DNA from: JAENWD01 sp963796915
GTDB lineage: Bacteria > Acidobacteriota > Vicinamibacteria > Vicinamibacterales > JAENWD01
Reading direction: 5' to 3'
Assembly (NCBI GenBank): GCA_963796915.1
Contig: CAWCNI010000002.1
Location: 620,001-684,000, forward strand
Length of the DNA stretch: 64,000 bases
Shown here: positions 51,724 to 60,221 of the stretch, piece after piece
Numbering within the stretch: position 1 is the first letter of the stretch
How the letters are laid out: every line of letters starts with the position of its first letter
Notes under the pieces: generated by a model
Database searches by the model: none
Seen by the model: the letters and a program-made list of their open reading frames with translations, nothing else
Told to the model about the DNA's origin: nothing
Program-made: the position numbers and the translations under genes

Positions 51724-52520
51724 GGGCGTCGCCTCGACAGCGGCACGACAGTCAGATGGCCGGCGCCTTCGTGGAAGCGCACATCCGCGCGCACGTCGTA
51801 CAACCGTTCCAGGTTGATGGCGTTGAGCACCTGCGCCGTTGGCCCCGACGCGATGGCGGCGCCGCCGCGCAGCATCACCAGCGAGTCGCAGAGAGAAGCC
51901 GCCAGGTTCAGGTCGTGCGTCGCCAGCACGACCGTCAGCGGGCGCAGCCGCTTCAGCTCGCCGAGCAGCGAGACGACGTCGAGCTGATGGCCGGGATCGA
52001 GTGACGCCGTGGGCTCGTCGAGGAGCAGGATCTCCGCCTGCTGCGCCAGCGCGGACGCGATGATCACGCGCTGCTTTTCGCCGCCGCTCAGCGTCGAGAA
52101 GCGGCGGTTCTCGAACGCCTCGACGCCAGTCGCCGCGAGGGCGTCGCGCGCGACGGCGATGTCGGCCGGGCCTTCCACAGCGAAGGGCCCGAGGTGCGGA
52201 TAGCGCCCCATGAGCGCCATTTCCATGACCGAGTAGTCGAACGTGGGGTGCACTTCCTGCGGCACGATCGCGACGCGGCGCGCCAGCTCCCGCCGCGTCC
52301 AGTGCGACAGCGGGCGCCCGGCGAGCATGACGTCGCCGCCGGATGGTATGAGCAGTCCAGCCAGCAGCTTGAGCAGCGTGGTCTTGCCCGAGCCGTTCGG
52401 GCCGAGCAGACCGACGAACGCGCCTTCGGGCACGTCCACCGACACTCCGGCGACGACCCGCCGCCCGCGAACTGCGGCGGGTCCGCCGTACGCGAACGAG
52501 AGGTTACGGCCTGACAGCAA
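51720..52520 (-). CDS. btuD: cobalamin ABC transporter ATPase
   Basis: 266 residues. Walker A LLGPNGSGKTTLLK, Q-loop IVPQEVH, signature STLSGGEKQRV, Walker B ILLLDEPTASLD and switch ATHDLN. The TTG start at 52520 lies inside the end of btuB (17-base overlap), indicating coupled translation. The short C-terminal extension is typical of the FecE/BtuD group. Confidence 0.92.
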   Translation of the reverse strand: MLSGRNLSFAYGGPAAVRGRRVVAGVSVDVPEGAFVGLLGPNGSGKTTLLKLLAGLLIPSGGDVMLAGRPLSHWTRRELARRVAIVPQEVHPTFDYSVMEMALMGRYPHLGPFAVEGPADIAVARDALAATGVEAFENRRFSTLSGGEKQRVIIASALAQQAEILLLDEPTASLDPGHQLDVVSLLGELKRLRPLTVVLATHDLNLAASLCDSLVMLRGGAAIASGPTAQVLNAINLERLYDVRADVRFHEGAGHLTVVPLSRRRP

Positions 52521-54810
52521 CCCTCACCCCGATCATCCCCGACCGGCCCAGCGCGGGATATCCAAACGCTTCTTCGTACGACTGATCCAGGAGGTTCAAG
52601 CCGCGCGCGAAAATCTCGAACGACTTATGGGCACGCCAGCTGCCGCCAGCGTCCATGACGAAATACCCGGGCGCCGTGAACAGGCCGCCGAAGGTGCCGA
52701 AGTTGGGCTCCACGTCGAGCACCGTGCCGCGGGCGCGCGCTTCGGCAAACGCACTGAAGTGGCCCGCCGACCAGAGCAGGTCGAGCGAACCCTGGTGTCG
52801 CGGCCGCCGCAGCAGCGGATCGCCGACAGAGAAAGGCGACGGCGCCGCGCTCGATCCGTCCACGGCGAGGACTTCCGTCGGCAGGAACGTGTACGCCCCG
52901 TGCGCGCTCACTCCGTGCGCGCCACGCCAGGCCAGATTCAACTCGACGCCTTTCGCCTGCGCGTTGGCGATGTTGTCAGTCCGGTAGCGGCTCGCGCCCG
53001 TGAAGTCGCCGCCGATGGCGACGATCAGATCCTCGTAGCGGTTGTAGAAGAAGGTCGCGTCGATGTTCAGGTGGCTGGTCAGCAGCGCCGTGACGCCGGC
53101 GTCCACGCTGCGGCTGCGCTCCGGCTTGAGCGACGGGTTGTCGGTGAACCCGATCTCGAACGCGTCGGGCGGGCGGATGCCGGTGCCGGCACTTCCGTGC
53201 GCCTTCACCCTGGTGGTGTTGCTGCGATCGCGCCAGACGGCGGCGACGACGCTGACGCGCGGGTTGAACGACGTGACAGAGTCCTCGGCAAACGCCGGCC
53301 GGGGCGTGAAGGCGAACGGATCGCCTTCGAGCGCGTCGCGGTGGATGTTCTCCACCCGCACGCCGGCGGTGAGGGATGCCTGCGCGCCGAGATCCTGGCG
53401 CACCTCGGCGAAGGTCCCGATGTCGCGCCGCTCGATCGGCACCTGCTGTCCCTGGTCGCCGGTCACATAGGTGCTGCGGACCCGCTCGCCGAGATACTCG
53501 ATGCCTGCCGAGACGCCTGTCGAGGCCGTGGCGGCGATGTCGGTCTGGGCGCGTGCCGTCGCGCGATGGGTCTCGAGAATTGAATTGCCGACGGTCCCGT
53601 CGAAATTCTTGAACCGGAACTTGTTGTCGAGATCCTCGACGGTGGCCTCGAGCCGCTGCTCGACGCGTCCGGCCAGGGCGTGCCCCCAGGGCAGCCTGGC
53701 GCTGATGCCGCCCTGCTTCTCGGTGTCGAACCCGCGCGCCACGGTGTCCACACCAGGGAAAACGCCGATCGGGTTCGAGCCGTACGGCCCGGGGTTGCCG
53801 CGGTCGGCGTCGAGCCAGCGCCCGGTGCCCCGAATCGCGGTGACCTCGCTGCCGGTCCAGCCGGCCGTGCCCGAGACGTTGGTGCTGTGCCAGTCGTCGT
53901 TGGAGACCTGCTCGCCGCTGGCGGGCGCGGTGCCGGTGAAGCCGTCGGTCGCGAAGTGCTCGACGCCGCCGCCGAACGACCACTGGCCGACCGTCGCCGC
54001 GCCGCCGGCGGTGCCGTGCACCGTCGACTGATTGCCGCCCTCGAGCGAGGCCGATGCCGTCGGCGCGCCGCCGCGGCGTGTCGTGAGGTGGACGATGCCT
54101 CCGATGGCGTCGCTGCCGTACAACGCGCTCTGCGGGCCGTGCACGACCTCCACCTGCTCGACGTCGCCAAAGGGCAGGAGCGAGAAGTCGAAGCCGCCGC
54201 CGAACGTGTTGGCGCGCAGGCCGTCGACGAGGACCAGCGTGTAGTCCGATTCGCCGCCGCGGGGGAACACGGAGGTCAAGGCGCCGCGGCCCCCGTTGCG
54301 TGCGACGGTGAACCCGGGAATCGTCCTGAGCGCGTCCGAGACAGTCTCGAGCTGGCGTGCCTGAATCTCATCGCGTCCGACGACAGAAGACGTCGCCGGC
54401 GATTCGCTGAGCGGCGTCGGCACCTGCGCGGCCGAGACAATCACGGCTTCGGAGACCGGCGCCACGCGAAGCGCGATCGTCAGCGGCTGGCTCGCATCGG
54501 CGGGCACCCGGACGGTCACGGCGTCGGCGATGAGCCCGTCGGCCTTCACTGTCAGCCGATACGTCGCCGGCCGCGAATCCGTCAGGGCGAACTGGCCGTT
54601 GCTGTCAGTGACGAGCGAAACCGTTCCCAGCGGGCCGTCGAGCAGGACGACGGCATTGGCGACCGGGCGGCCCGAGGGATCGACGACCCGTCCGGACAGC
54701 GCGTCGGCAGCCGCGACTTCGCCGCAGCAGATGACCAGAACGAGGAAAGCGGAGAGAACGAGCGGGAAGGCGAGGGGGGATGCCCCTGACCGCCTGGAGA
54801 ACAGCGTCAT
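52504..54810 (-). CDS. btuB: TonB-dependent outer-membrane receptor, cobalamin type
   Basis: 768 residues, ATG 54810 with GGAGGAG 6 bases upstream. Signal peptide, then a carboxypeptidase-regulatory-like beta domain (LSGRVVDPSGRPVANAVVLLDG) to about residue 110, an N-terminal add-on common in this phylum. The plug follows (EIQARQLETVSDALRTIPGFTV, VLVDGLRANTFGGGFDFSLLPFGDVEQVEVVHGPQSALYGSDAIGGIVHLTTRRG) and a 22-strand-type barrel ending LLDQSYEEAFGYPALGRSGMIGVRVAVRP. The cobalamin assignment comes from the riboswitch upstream and the btuDCF genes behind it. Confidence 0.9.
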   Translation of the reverse strand: MTLFSRRSGASPLAFPLVLSAFLVLVICCGEVAAADALSGRVVDPSGRPVANAVVLLDGPLGTVSLVTDSNGQFALTDSRPATYRLTVKADGLIADAVTVRVPADASQPLTIALRVAPVSEAVIVSAAQVPTPLSESPATSSVVGRDEIQARQLETVSDALRTIPGFTVARNGGRGALTSVFPRGGESDYTLVLVDGLRANTFGGGFDFSLLPFGDVEQVEVVHGPQSALYGSDAIGGIVHLTTRRGGAPTASASLEGGNQSTVHGTAGGAATVGQWSFGGGVEHFATDGFTGTAPASGEQVSNDDWHSTNVSGTAGWTGSEVTAIRGTGRWLDADRGNPGPYGSNPIGVFPGVDTVARGFDTEKQGGISARLPWGHALAGRVEQRLEATVEDLDNKFRFKNFDGTVGNSILETHRATARAQTDIAATASTGVSAGIEYLGERVRSTYVTGDQGQQVPIERRDIGTFAEVRQDLGAQASLTAGVRVENIHRDALEGDPFAFTPRPAFAEDSVTSFNPRVSVVAAVWRDRSNTTRVKAHGSAGTGIRPPDAFEIGFTDNPSLKPERSRSVDAGVTALLTSHLNIDATFFYNRYEDLIVAIGGDFTGASRYRTDNIANAQAKGVELNLAWRGAHGVSAHGAYTFLPTEVLAVDGSSAAPSPFSVGDPLLRRPRHQGSLDLLWSAGHFSAFAEARARGTVLDVEPNFGTFGGLFTAPGYFVMDAGGSWRAHKSFEIFARGLNLLDQSYEEAFGYPALGRSGMIGVRVAVRP

Positions 54811-54883
54811 GTCGCACTCCTCCGGCGATGTCCGCGCCGGAACGCCCCGGGAGGTTCATCCCGCGGAGCGTGAAGTGACGGCC

Positions 54884-55086
54884 TGACTACCAGGTCTCCT
54901 GACTTGCGGATCGTGACGAGGCGCCTTCGCCTTCCCGCGTCGCGATGGACGCAGTGGCGGACTGCAGACCGGCGGAGTCCTCGAGGGATGCCGGCAGGCA
55001 GTCTAGTACAGGCGCTCGCTCCCCGCTGACAGTGGCGGTACCGTGTGGGATTTGCACCCAGCTTCGCTCGGTAGCCGGGCAAGCGT
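54884..55086 (-). ncRNA. cobalamin riboswitch
   Basis: On the minus strand, in the leader of btuB, the aptamer order is GGGTGCAAATCCCACACGGT, then CCGCCACTGTCAGCGGGGAG (B12-box region), a variable arm, CGCCACTGCG, GGGAAGGCG, and at the 3' end AAGTCAGGAGACCTGG, the classic closing segment. The aptamer ends about 75 bases before the btuB ATG. A TATACT (55107-55102) lies upstream as a likely -10. Binding of adenosylcobalamin would shut down the five-gene uptake operon. Confidence 0.9.
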
Positions 55087-55145
55087 CGGTTGTAACGGCG
55101 GAGTATAGCATGGCAGGATAGGGCACCTGGCCGGCCGCGCGCGCC

Positions 55146-55175
55146 TTGCGGGTCCAGCTGATCTTGGCGTAAAAT
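55146..55175 (+). promoter_or_regulatory. candidate promoter of the YjbQ gene
   Basis: TTGCGG (55146-55151), an 18-base spacer and TAAAAT (55170-55175), about 60 bases before the ATG and pointing away from the riboswitch. Confidence 0.5.
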
Positions 55176-55236
55176 GGCGGTTTGTGCTCGCGCGGGGGCA
55201 CCCTCACGGCTTCCGCTCAGCGAAAACGAGGAGAGC

Positions 55237-55740
55237 ATGAGCAAGAGCTCGACGGTCACCGTTCGCGAGACCCCGGTTGCGCCGGTGGCCTCGGCAACGG
55301 TCGGCGGTCTGACGATCCATGGCGAGACGCTGGTGATTGAAACCGATCAGCGCGTCGAGCTCGTGGATTTGACGAACCGGATCATGGAGTTTGCCCGCCG
55401 GTTCAAGATTCGCGAGGGGCTCGTGAGCCTCTGGTCGATGCACACCACATGCGCCGTCTTCATCAACGAGTTCCAGACGGCGCTCCTGACCGACATCAAG
55501 GCCTTTCTCGAAAAGATGGTCGCGCGTGACGAGGAGTGGCTGCACAACAACCCCGATCACTCCGACTGCGACCGGATGAACGCCGACGCGCATCTCCGCG
55601 CGCTGCTGCTCGGGCACAGCCTCACGCTGCAGATCAGCGGCGGTGAAGTGGTCCTCGGCCAGTGGCAGCGGATCCTGATGGCCGAGCTCGACGGCCCGCG
55701 CGCGCGGACGCTGCGTATTCAGGTCTGGGGCATCGGCTAG
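55237..55740 (+). CDS. YjbQ/UPF0047-family protein
   Basis: 167 residues from ATG 55237 with GAGGAG just upstream. Family hallmarks: VSLWSMHTTCAVFINEFQT, HNNPDHSDCDRMNADAHLRALLLGHSLTLQI and VLGQWQRILMAELDGPR, carrying the conserved His residues that bind metal. Members are called secondary thiamine-phosphate synthases because they can complement ThiE weakly; the true reaction is uncertain. Confidence 0.88.
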   Translation: MSKSSTVTVRETPVAPVASATVGGLTIHGETLVIETDQRVELVDLTNRIMEFARRFKIREGLVSLWSMHTTCAVFINEFQTALLTDIKAFLEKMVARDEEWLHNNPDHSDCDRMNADAHLRALLLGHSLTLQISGGEVVLGQWQRILMAELDGPRARTLRIQVWGIG

Positions 55741-55813
55741 ACGCCCGCCCCCCGCGGCCCTTCGATGACGCCGGGCGCGCCTCACGCGTCCGGCGCAGGC
55801 ACAGCGCTAGGTC

Positions 55814-56920
55814 ATGTCACTGTCGCGCTCCCGACTGCAGGCGGCCGGTCTCTCCACACTCGCTGAGAAGATTCACGCGGGCGAACGGCTCTCGCTCGCC
55901 GACGGCGTGCAGCTCTTCGAGGCGCCGGACCTGCTCGCCGTCGGCTGGCTCGCGAATCGCGAGCGCGAGAAGCGGCACGGCGGGCGCGCCTACTTCAACT
56001 ACAACATCCGGATCGAAGCGACCAACGTCTGCGTCGCGACCTGCCTGTTCTGCTCGTTCTCGCGCCTGCGGCCCGGCGATCCCGGCTCGTACACGCTGTC
56101 GCACGAGCAGGCGTGGGAGAAGCTGCGGCTGCGTGCCCATCAGCCCCTCACCGAGGTGCACGTCGTCAACGGCCTGCACCCGGATCTGCCGTTCGAGTAC
56201 TACAAGGAGCTGCTGCGCGGCTTCAAGCGGATCCGGCCCGGCATCCTGCTGAAGTGCTTCACCGCCGTCGAGATCGCGTTTTTCGCCGACCTGTACGGCA
56301 TGAGCGATCGGCAGGTGCTCGAAGAGTTGATGGAGGCCGGGCTCGACTCCCTGCCCGGCGGCGGCGCCGAGGTCTTTGCGGAGCGGGTTCGCCAGAAGAT
56401 CTGCCACGACAAGGCTGACGCGAACCGTTACCTCAGCATCCACCGCCTCGCACATCAGATGGGCATGAAGTCGAACGTGACCATGCTCTACGGCCACATC
56501 GAGACGTTGGAAGAGCGCGTCGACCACATGATCCGCGCGCGTACGCTGCAGGACGAGACCGGCGGCTTCCAGGCGTTCATCCCGCTGGCGTTTCACCCCG
56601 ACAACAACCAGATGCGCAAGCTCCCGGCGCCGTCGGCCGCCGACACGCTGCGCGTGCACGCCGTCAGCCGCCTGATGCTCGACAACATCCCGCACGTGAA
56701 GGCGTTCTGGATTGCCACCGGCGTGGAAGTGGCGCAGACAGCGTTGTGGTTCGGCGTGGACGATCTGGACGGCACCGTGCAGGAAGAGAAGATCTACCAC
56801 ATGGCCGGCAGCCGGACGCCGGAGTCGCTCACGACGCGGGACCTCGAGCAGTTGATTCGCGCGGCCGGCAGGCAGCCCGTCGAGCGCGACACGTTCTACC
56901 GCGCCGTCGCGGCCTCCTGA
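55814..56920 (+). CDS. mqnE: aminofutalosine synthase (radical SAM)
   Basis: 368 residues. Radical SAM cluster CVATCLFC with Cys at 73, 77 and 80. GLDSLPGGGAEVF, MLYGHIETLEERVDHMIRARTLQDETGGFQAFIPLAFHPDNN and FWIATGVEVAQTALWFGVDD distinguish MqnE from MqnC, which carries a different FIPW segment. It joins 3-[(1-carboxyvinyl)oxy]benzoate to SAM in the futalosine route to menaquinone. ATG at 55814; the gene is 73 bases behind the YjbQ gene. Confidence 0.9.
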   Translation: MSLSRSRLQAAGLSTLAEKIHAGERLSLADGVQLFEAPDLLAVGWLANREREKRHGGRAYFNYNIRIEATNVCVATCLFCSFSRLRPGDPGSYTLSHEQAWEKLRLRAHQPLTEVHVVNGLHPDLPFEYYKELLRGFKRIRPGILLKCFTAVEIAFFADLYGMSDRQVLEELMEAGLDSLPGGGAEVFAERVRQKICHDKADANRYLSIHRLAHQMGMKSNVTMLYGHIETLEERVDHMIRARTLQDETGGFQAFIPLAFHPDNNQMRKLPAPSAADTLRVHAVSRLMLDNIPHVKAFWIATGVEVAQTALWFGVDDLDGTVQEEKIYHMAGSRTPESLTTRDLEQLIRAAGRQPVERDTFYRAVAAS

Positions 56921-56975
56921 TCGCCCGTCTGAAGATCGTCCTGCCGCTCAGGCCATCGGTCCTCTGTAGTCTTCT

Positions 56976-57053
56976 GTAGGGCCAATCTTTAGATTGGCCG
57001 TCGCGAGCACTGGCCATCGGCGGAAAGAGGCCGATCTGAAGATCGGCCCTACC
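56976..57053. repeat. two REP-like palindromes
   Basis: GTAG + GGCCAATCT-TT-AGATTGGCC (56980-56999) and GGCCGATCT-GA-AGATCGGCC + CTAC (57029-57052), in opposite orientation, between mqnE and sthA. Confidence 0.8.
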
Positions 57054-57161
57054 GACTCGGTTTCCAGAGGGCCGCCGTCGCGCTGCGCCGTGCGAGATCC
57101 GTCAAGCGACGTTTACACCGGGGTTGTATATCATCCCGTTACGGCTCGGGATGGCCGGTCC

Positions 57162-58619
57162 ATGGGCGATAGCGTCGACTTCGATTTGATCTGCATCGGC
57201 AGCGGCCCGGCGGGGCAGCGCGCCGCGATCCAGGCGGCCAAGCTCGGAAAGCGCGTAGCGGTCATCGAAAAGCAGCGGTCGGTCGGCGGCATCTGCATCG
57301 ATACGGGCACAATCCCGTCGAAGACGTTTCGCGAAGCCGTGCGGCGGGTTTACTCACGGCCCGGCCTCGAGGCGCCGGAGTCCACCCAGCAGCAGGAACG
57401 CGTGCGGCCCACCATGCAGCAACTGGTCGGCCATGTGGCGCGCGTCATCCATCGCGAGTCGGGCAACGTGCACGACGCGCTGGCCCGGAACGACGTCCGC
57501 GTGATCCACGGCACGGCGGTCTTCGACGATGCGCGCACGGTGACTGTCGCGAGCGAGGACGGCCGCCGCCGCATCACCGCCTCGAACATCCTCATCGCCG
57601 TCGGCACCTCTCCCAGCAAACCGCGGGGCGTCATCAGCGACGACGAGACGATCACCACGTCGGACTCCGTGCTCGGGTTGCAGCAGCTGCCGCGCACGAT
57701 GGCCGTCGTCGGCGCCGGCGTGATCGGCATCGAGTACGCGTCGATGTTCGCGGCGCTCGGCGTGCAGGTCACCGTGATCGACCAGCGCCCGCGTCCGCTG
57801 GAGTTCCTCGACCAGGAAATCGTCGACGAGCTGATCCACCAGCTGCGCAAGAGCGACGTGATTTTTCGCTGCGGCGACGCCGTCGAGCATGTCGAGATCG
57901 TGACCAACGGCCGCAAGCAGGGGCTGATCCACCTGGCGTCGGGCAAGCACCTGGCGGCCGATGTGGTTCTCTTCTCATCCGGCCGCACGGGGGCGACAGC
58001 GTCGCTGAACCTCGAGGCCGCCGGCCTGGCAGCCGACGATCGCGGACGTCTCAAGGTCGATCATCACTACCGGACGTCGGTGCCGAACATCTGGGCGGCG
58101 GGCGACGTGATCGGCTTTCCCGCGCTGGCCGCGACGTCGAGCGAGCAGGGGCGGCTGGCGGCGTGTGCGATGTTCGGCGTGGACGCGCAGCCGATGAGCC
58201 CGTACTTCCCGGTCGGCATCTACGCGATCCCCGAGGTCTCGATGGTCGGGGCGACCGAGGAGCAGCTCACCGAGAAGAAGATTCCGTACGAAAGCGGCAT
58301 CGCCAGATACAAGGAGATCTCGCGAGGCGCCATCCGCGGCGACGAGCAGGGGATGTTCAAGATGCTCTTCAACCGCGACGATGGCCGGTTGCTGGGGTGC
58401 CATTGCATCGGCAGCGGCGCGACGGAGCTGATTCACATCGGCCAGGCCGTGCTGGCGTTGTCCGGGGGCCTGGACTATTTCCTGACGACTGTCTTCAACT
58501 ACCCGACGCTTGCCGAGTGCTACAAGGTTGCGGCCTACAACGCGGCCAACAAGCTCGCCCTCGTCCGTCACGTCACGTCGTCGTCAGGCACTCAGAGTCC
58601 CGCGAGCATCGCGCAGTAG
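57162..58619 (+). CDS. sthA: soluble pyridine nucleotide transhydrogenase
   Basis: 485 residues from ATG 57162; an upstream extension to 56994 runs through the palindromes and is rejected. FAD motif CIGSGPAGQRAAIQAAKLGK, NAD motif VVGAGVIGIEYASMF, FAD motif IWAAGDVIGFPALA and the dimer domain. At the place where related disulfide reductases have C-x4-C it reads CIDTGT (residues 45-50): the second Cys is Thr, as expected for SthA, which swaps reducing power between NADH and NADPH without a redox disulfide. Confidence 0.92.
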   Translation: MGDSVDFDLICIGSGPAGQRAAIQAAKLGKRVAVIEKQRSVGGICIDTGTIPSKTFREAVRRVYSRPGLEAPESTQQQERVRPTMQQLVGHVARVIHRESGNVHDALARNDVRVIHGTAVFDDARTVTVASEDGRRRITASNILIAVGTSPSKPRGVISDDETITTSDSVLGLQQLPRTMAVVGAGVIGIEYASMFAALGVQVTVIDQRPRPLEFLDQEIVDELIHQLRKSDVIFRCGDAVEHVEIVTNGRKQGLIHLASGKHLAADVVLFSSGRTGATASLNLEAAGLAADDRGRLKVDHHYRTSVPNIWAAGDVIGFPALAATSSEQGRLAACAMFGVDAQPMSPYFPVGIYAIPEVSMVGATEEQLTEKKIPYESGIARYKEISRGAIRGDEQGMFKMLFNRDDGRLLGCHCIGSGATELIHIGQAVLALSGGLDYFLTTVFNYPTLAECYKVAAYNAANKLALVRHVTSSSGTQSPASIAQ

Positions 58620-58621
58620 GA

Positions 58622-58745
58622 CGCCGACGGCGTCAGTCTCCGAGCACCCGACAGCGTCAGTCCCTGAGGACCCGACCGCGTAAGCAGTCCGCAGGACCCG
58701 ACAGCGGCAGTCTCCGAGCACCCGACAGCGTCAGTCCCCGGGCCC
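58622..58745. repeat. 24-base tandem repeat, about five units
   Basis: Units GCACCCGACAGCGTCAGTCC with CTGAG/CCGAG joints, the same unit as at 27643-27764. It begins just after the sthA stop. No coding sense. Confidence 0.8.
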
Positions 58746-58766
58746 CGATCCGCCTTCCCGCAAACT

Positions 58767-58775
58767 TGCTATACT
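58767..58775 (+). promoter_or_regulatory. extended -10 promoter of nadA
   Basis: TGCTATACT at 58767-58775 (TG-n-TATACT). No -35 is obvious. It would give a leader of about 120 bases before the nadA ATG. Confidence 0.5.
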
Positions 58776-58782
58776 GATTTCA

Positions 58783-58895
58783 GTCAACGTCCCCGGTAAT
58801 AGCCGGCTCAGGCGTTGGCCTTTTTATTCTGCCTAGCTTGAGAAACTTTTCACAAGCTCACAAGCAGGGGCAGGGGCGAAAGGCGTCTGGAGCGT
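58783..58895 (+). ncRNA. structured nadA leader, candidate NAD+ (nadA-motif) riboswitch
   Basis: First element: CAACG (58785-58789) pairs with CGTTG (58813-58817) around an inner hairpin CCGG-TAATAG-CCGG (58793-58806), with the run CCCC at 58791-58794, then TTTTT at 58821-58825. Second element: AGCTTG/CAAGCT hairpin, then GGGGCGAAAGGCGTCTGGAGC. The nadA RNA motif is known from Acidobacteriota nadA leaders and contains CCCCG and CGAAAGGC segments. The match is by eye only; the T run after the first stem could also be an attenuator. Confidence 0.45.
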
Positions 58896-58902
58896 CGGCA
58901 TC

Positions 58903-60042
58903 ATGGCTCAGTCGTTTCTTCCGGTTCTCAACGAGGTGGAGAAGGCCTCGCTCGACGAGCGGCAGCCGCTGCCCGCGAAGTATCGAGGCTTGTCCGACGA
59001 GGAGATGGATCGTCGCATCGCCGCGGCGCGCGCGACGCTTGGCGACCGCCTGCTGATCCTCGGCCATCACTACCAGCGCGACGAGGTCATCAAGTTCGCC
59101 GACATCATCGGCGACTCGTTCCGGCTGTCGCGCGAATGCGCCAGCCGCGCCGAAGCCGACTACATCATCTTCTGCGGCGTGCACTTCATGGCCGAGAGTG
59201 CCGACGTCCTCAGCGCGCCGCACCAGCAGGTGATCCTGCCCGACCTCGCCGCCGGCTGCTCGATGGCCGACATGGCCGAGGCCGAAGACCTCGAGATCTG
59301 CTGGCAGGAGCTCGAGGCGATGGGCGTGGACTCGGTGATCCCCGTCACCTACATCAACTCGTCGGCTGCCATCAAGGCGTTCGTCGGCGAGCACGGCGGC
59401 GTCGTGTGCACGTCGGGGAACGCGCGCGCGGTGCTCGAGTGGGCGTGGCAGCGCGGCGAGCGGATTTTGTTCCTGCCGGACCAGCACCTCGGACGCAACA
59501 CCGCATACAAGATGGGCGTGCCGCTGGACAGGATGGCGGTGTGGGATCCACATGAAGTGGCAGGCGGGCTGCTGCCCGAGCAGGCGCGCGACGCACGCCT
59601 GCTGCTGTGGAAGGGGCATTGCTCGGTCCACACGCGCTTCACGGTTCAGCAGATCGCGCGCATCCGCGAGGAACATCCTGGCGTGCGCGTCATCGTGCAC
59701 CCGGAAGTCCCGTTCGACGTCGTCCAGGCTGCCGACGACAGCGGTTCCACCGAGCACATCCTGAAGATGGTGAGGCAGAGCGCGCCCGGCAGTGTGTGGG
59801 CCGTGGGCACCGAAGTCCATCTGGTCAACCGCCTCGCGCACGAAGTGGCGCCGGACAAGACGGTGATCTCGCTCGACCAGATGGGATGCCTGTGCTCGAC
59901 GATGTTCCGCGTCTCGCCGAATCACCTGCTCTGGATTCTCGAGGAGCTCGTCGAAGGCCGCGTGCACAACCGCATCGTCGTCCCGGACGCGCAGAAGCAC
60001 TGGGTGAAGGTGTCGCTCGATCGGATGCTGAGCATCCAGTGA
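58903..60042 (+). CDS. nadA: quinolinate synthase
   Basis: 379 residues. It condenses iminoaspartate with dihydroxyacetone phosphate to quinolinate for NAD synthesis. The three Fe-S ligands sit in PDLAAGCSMADM, WKGHCSVHTRF and DQMGCLCSTMF. ILGHHYQRDEVIKFADIIGDS and NSSAAIKAF are canonical. No nadB or nadC is adjacent. The leader upstream appears structured. Confidence 0.95.
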   Translation: MAQSFLPVLNEVEKASLDERQPLPAKYRGLSDEEMDRRIAAARATLGDRLLILGHHYQRDEVIKFADIIGDSFRLSRECASRAEADYIIFCGVHFMAESADVLSAPHQQVILPDLAAGCSMADMAEAEDLEICWQELEAMGVDSVIPVTYINSSAAIKAFVGEHGGVVCTSGNARAVLEWAWQRGERILFLPDQHLGRNTAYKMGVPLDRMAVWDPHEVAGGLLPEQARDARLLLWKGHCSVHTRFTVQQIARIREEHPGVRVIVHPEVPFDVVQAADDSGSTEHILKMVRQSAPGSVWAVGTEVHLVNRLAHEVAPDKTVISLDQMGCLCSTMFRVSPNHLLWILEELVEGRVHNRIVVPDAQKHWVKVSLDRMLSIQ

Positions 60043-60067
60043 CGACGGCGAGACCGATCGTCGTCCG

Positions 60068-60170
60068 GTAGAGCCGATCTTGCGATCGATCGCCCGCTGA
60101 TGGCCAATCTGAAGATTGGCCCTACAGGTGATCGGCGCGTTGTCGGTAGGGCCGATCTTCAGATCGGCCG
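60068..60170. repeat. three REP-like palindromes, the first degenerate
   Basis: A degenerate copy at 60068-60093, GGCCAATCT-GA-AGATTGGCC + CTAC (60102-60125), and GTAG + GGCCGATCT-TC-AGATCGGCC (60146-60169). They lie between the convergent nadA and winged-helix/TolB genes. Confidence 0.8.
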
Positions 60171-60221
60171 GCAGTGGTACCGATCCTCATTCGAGGTGCG
60201 GTCCTCACAAGACAATCAGAC

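Noticed and set aside
58622..58745. Possible CRISPR array
   Set aside because: Units are adjacent with no variable spacers, and no cas genes are in the window. The same holds for 1583-1738 and 27643-27764.
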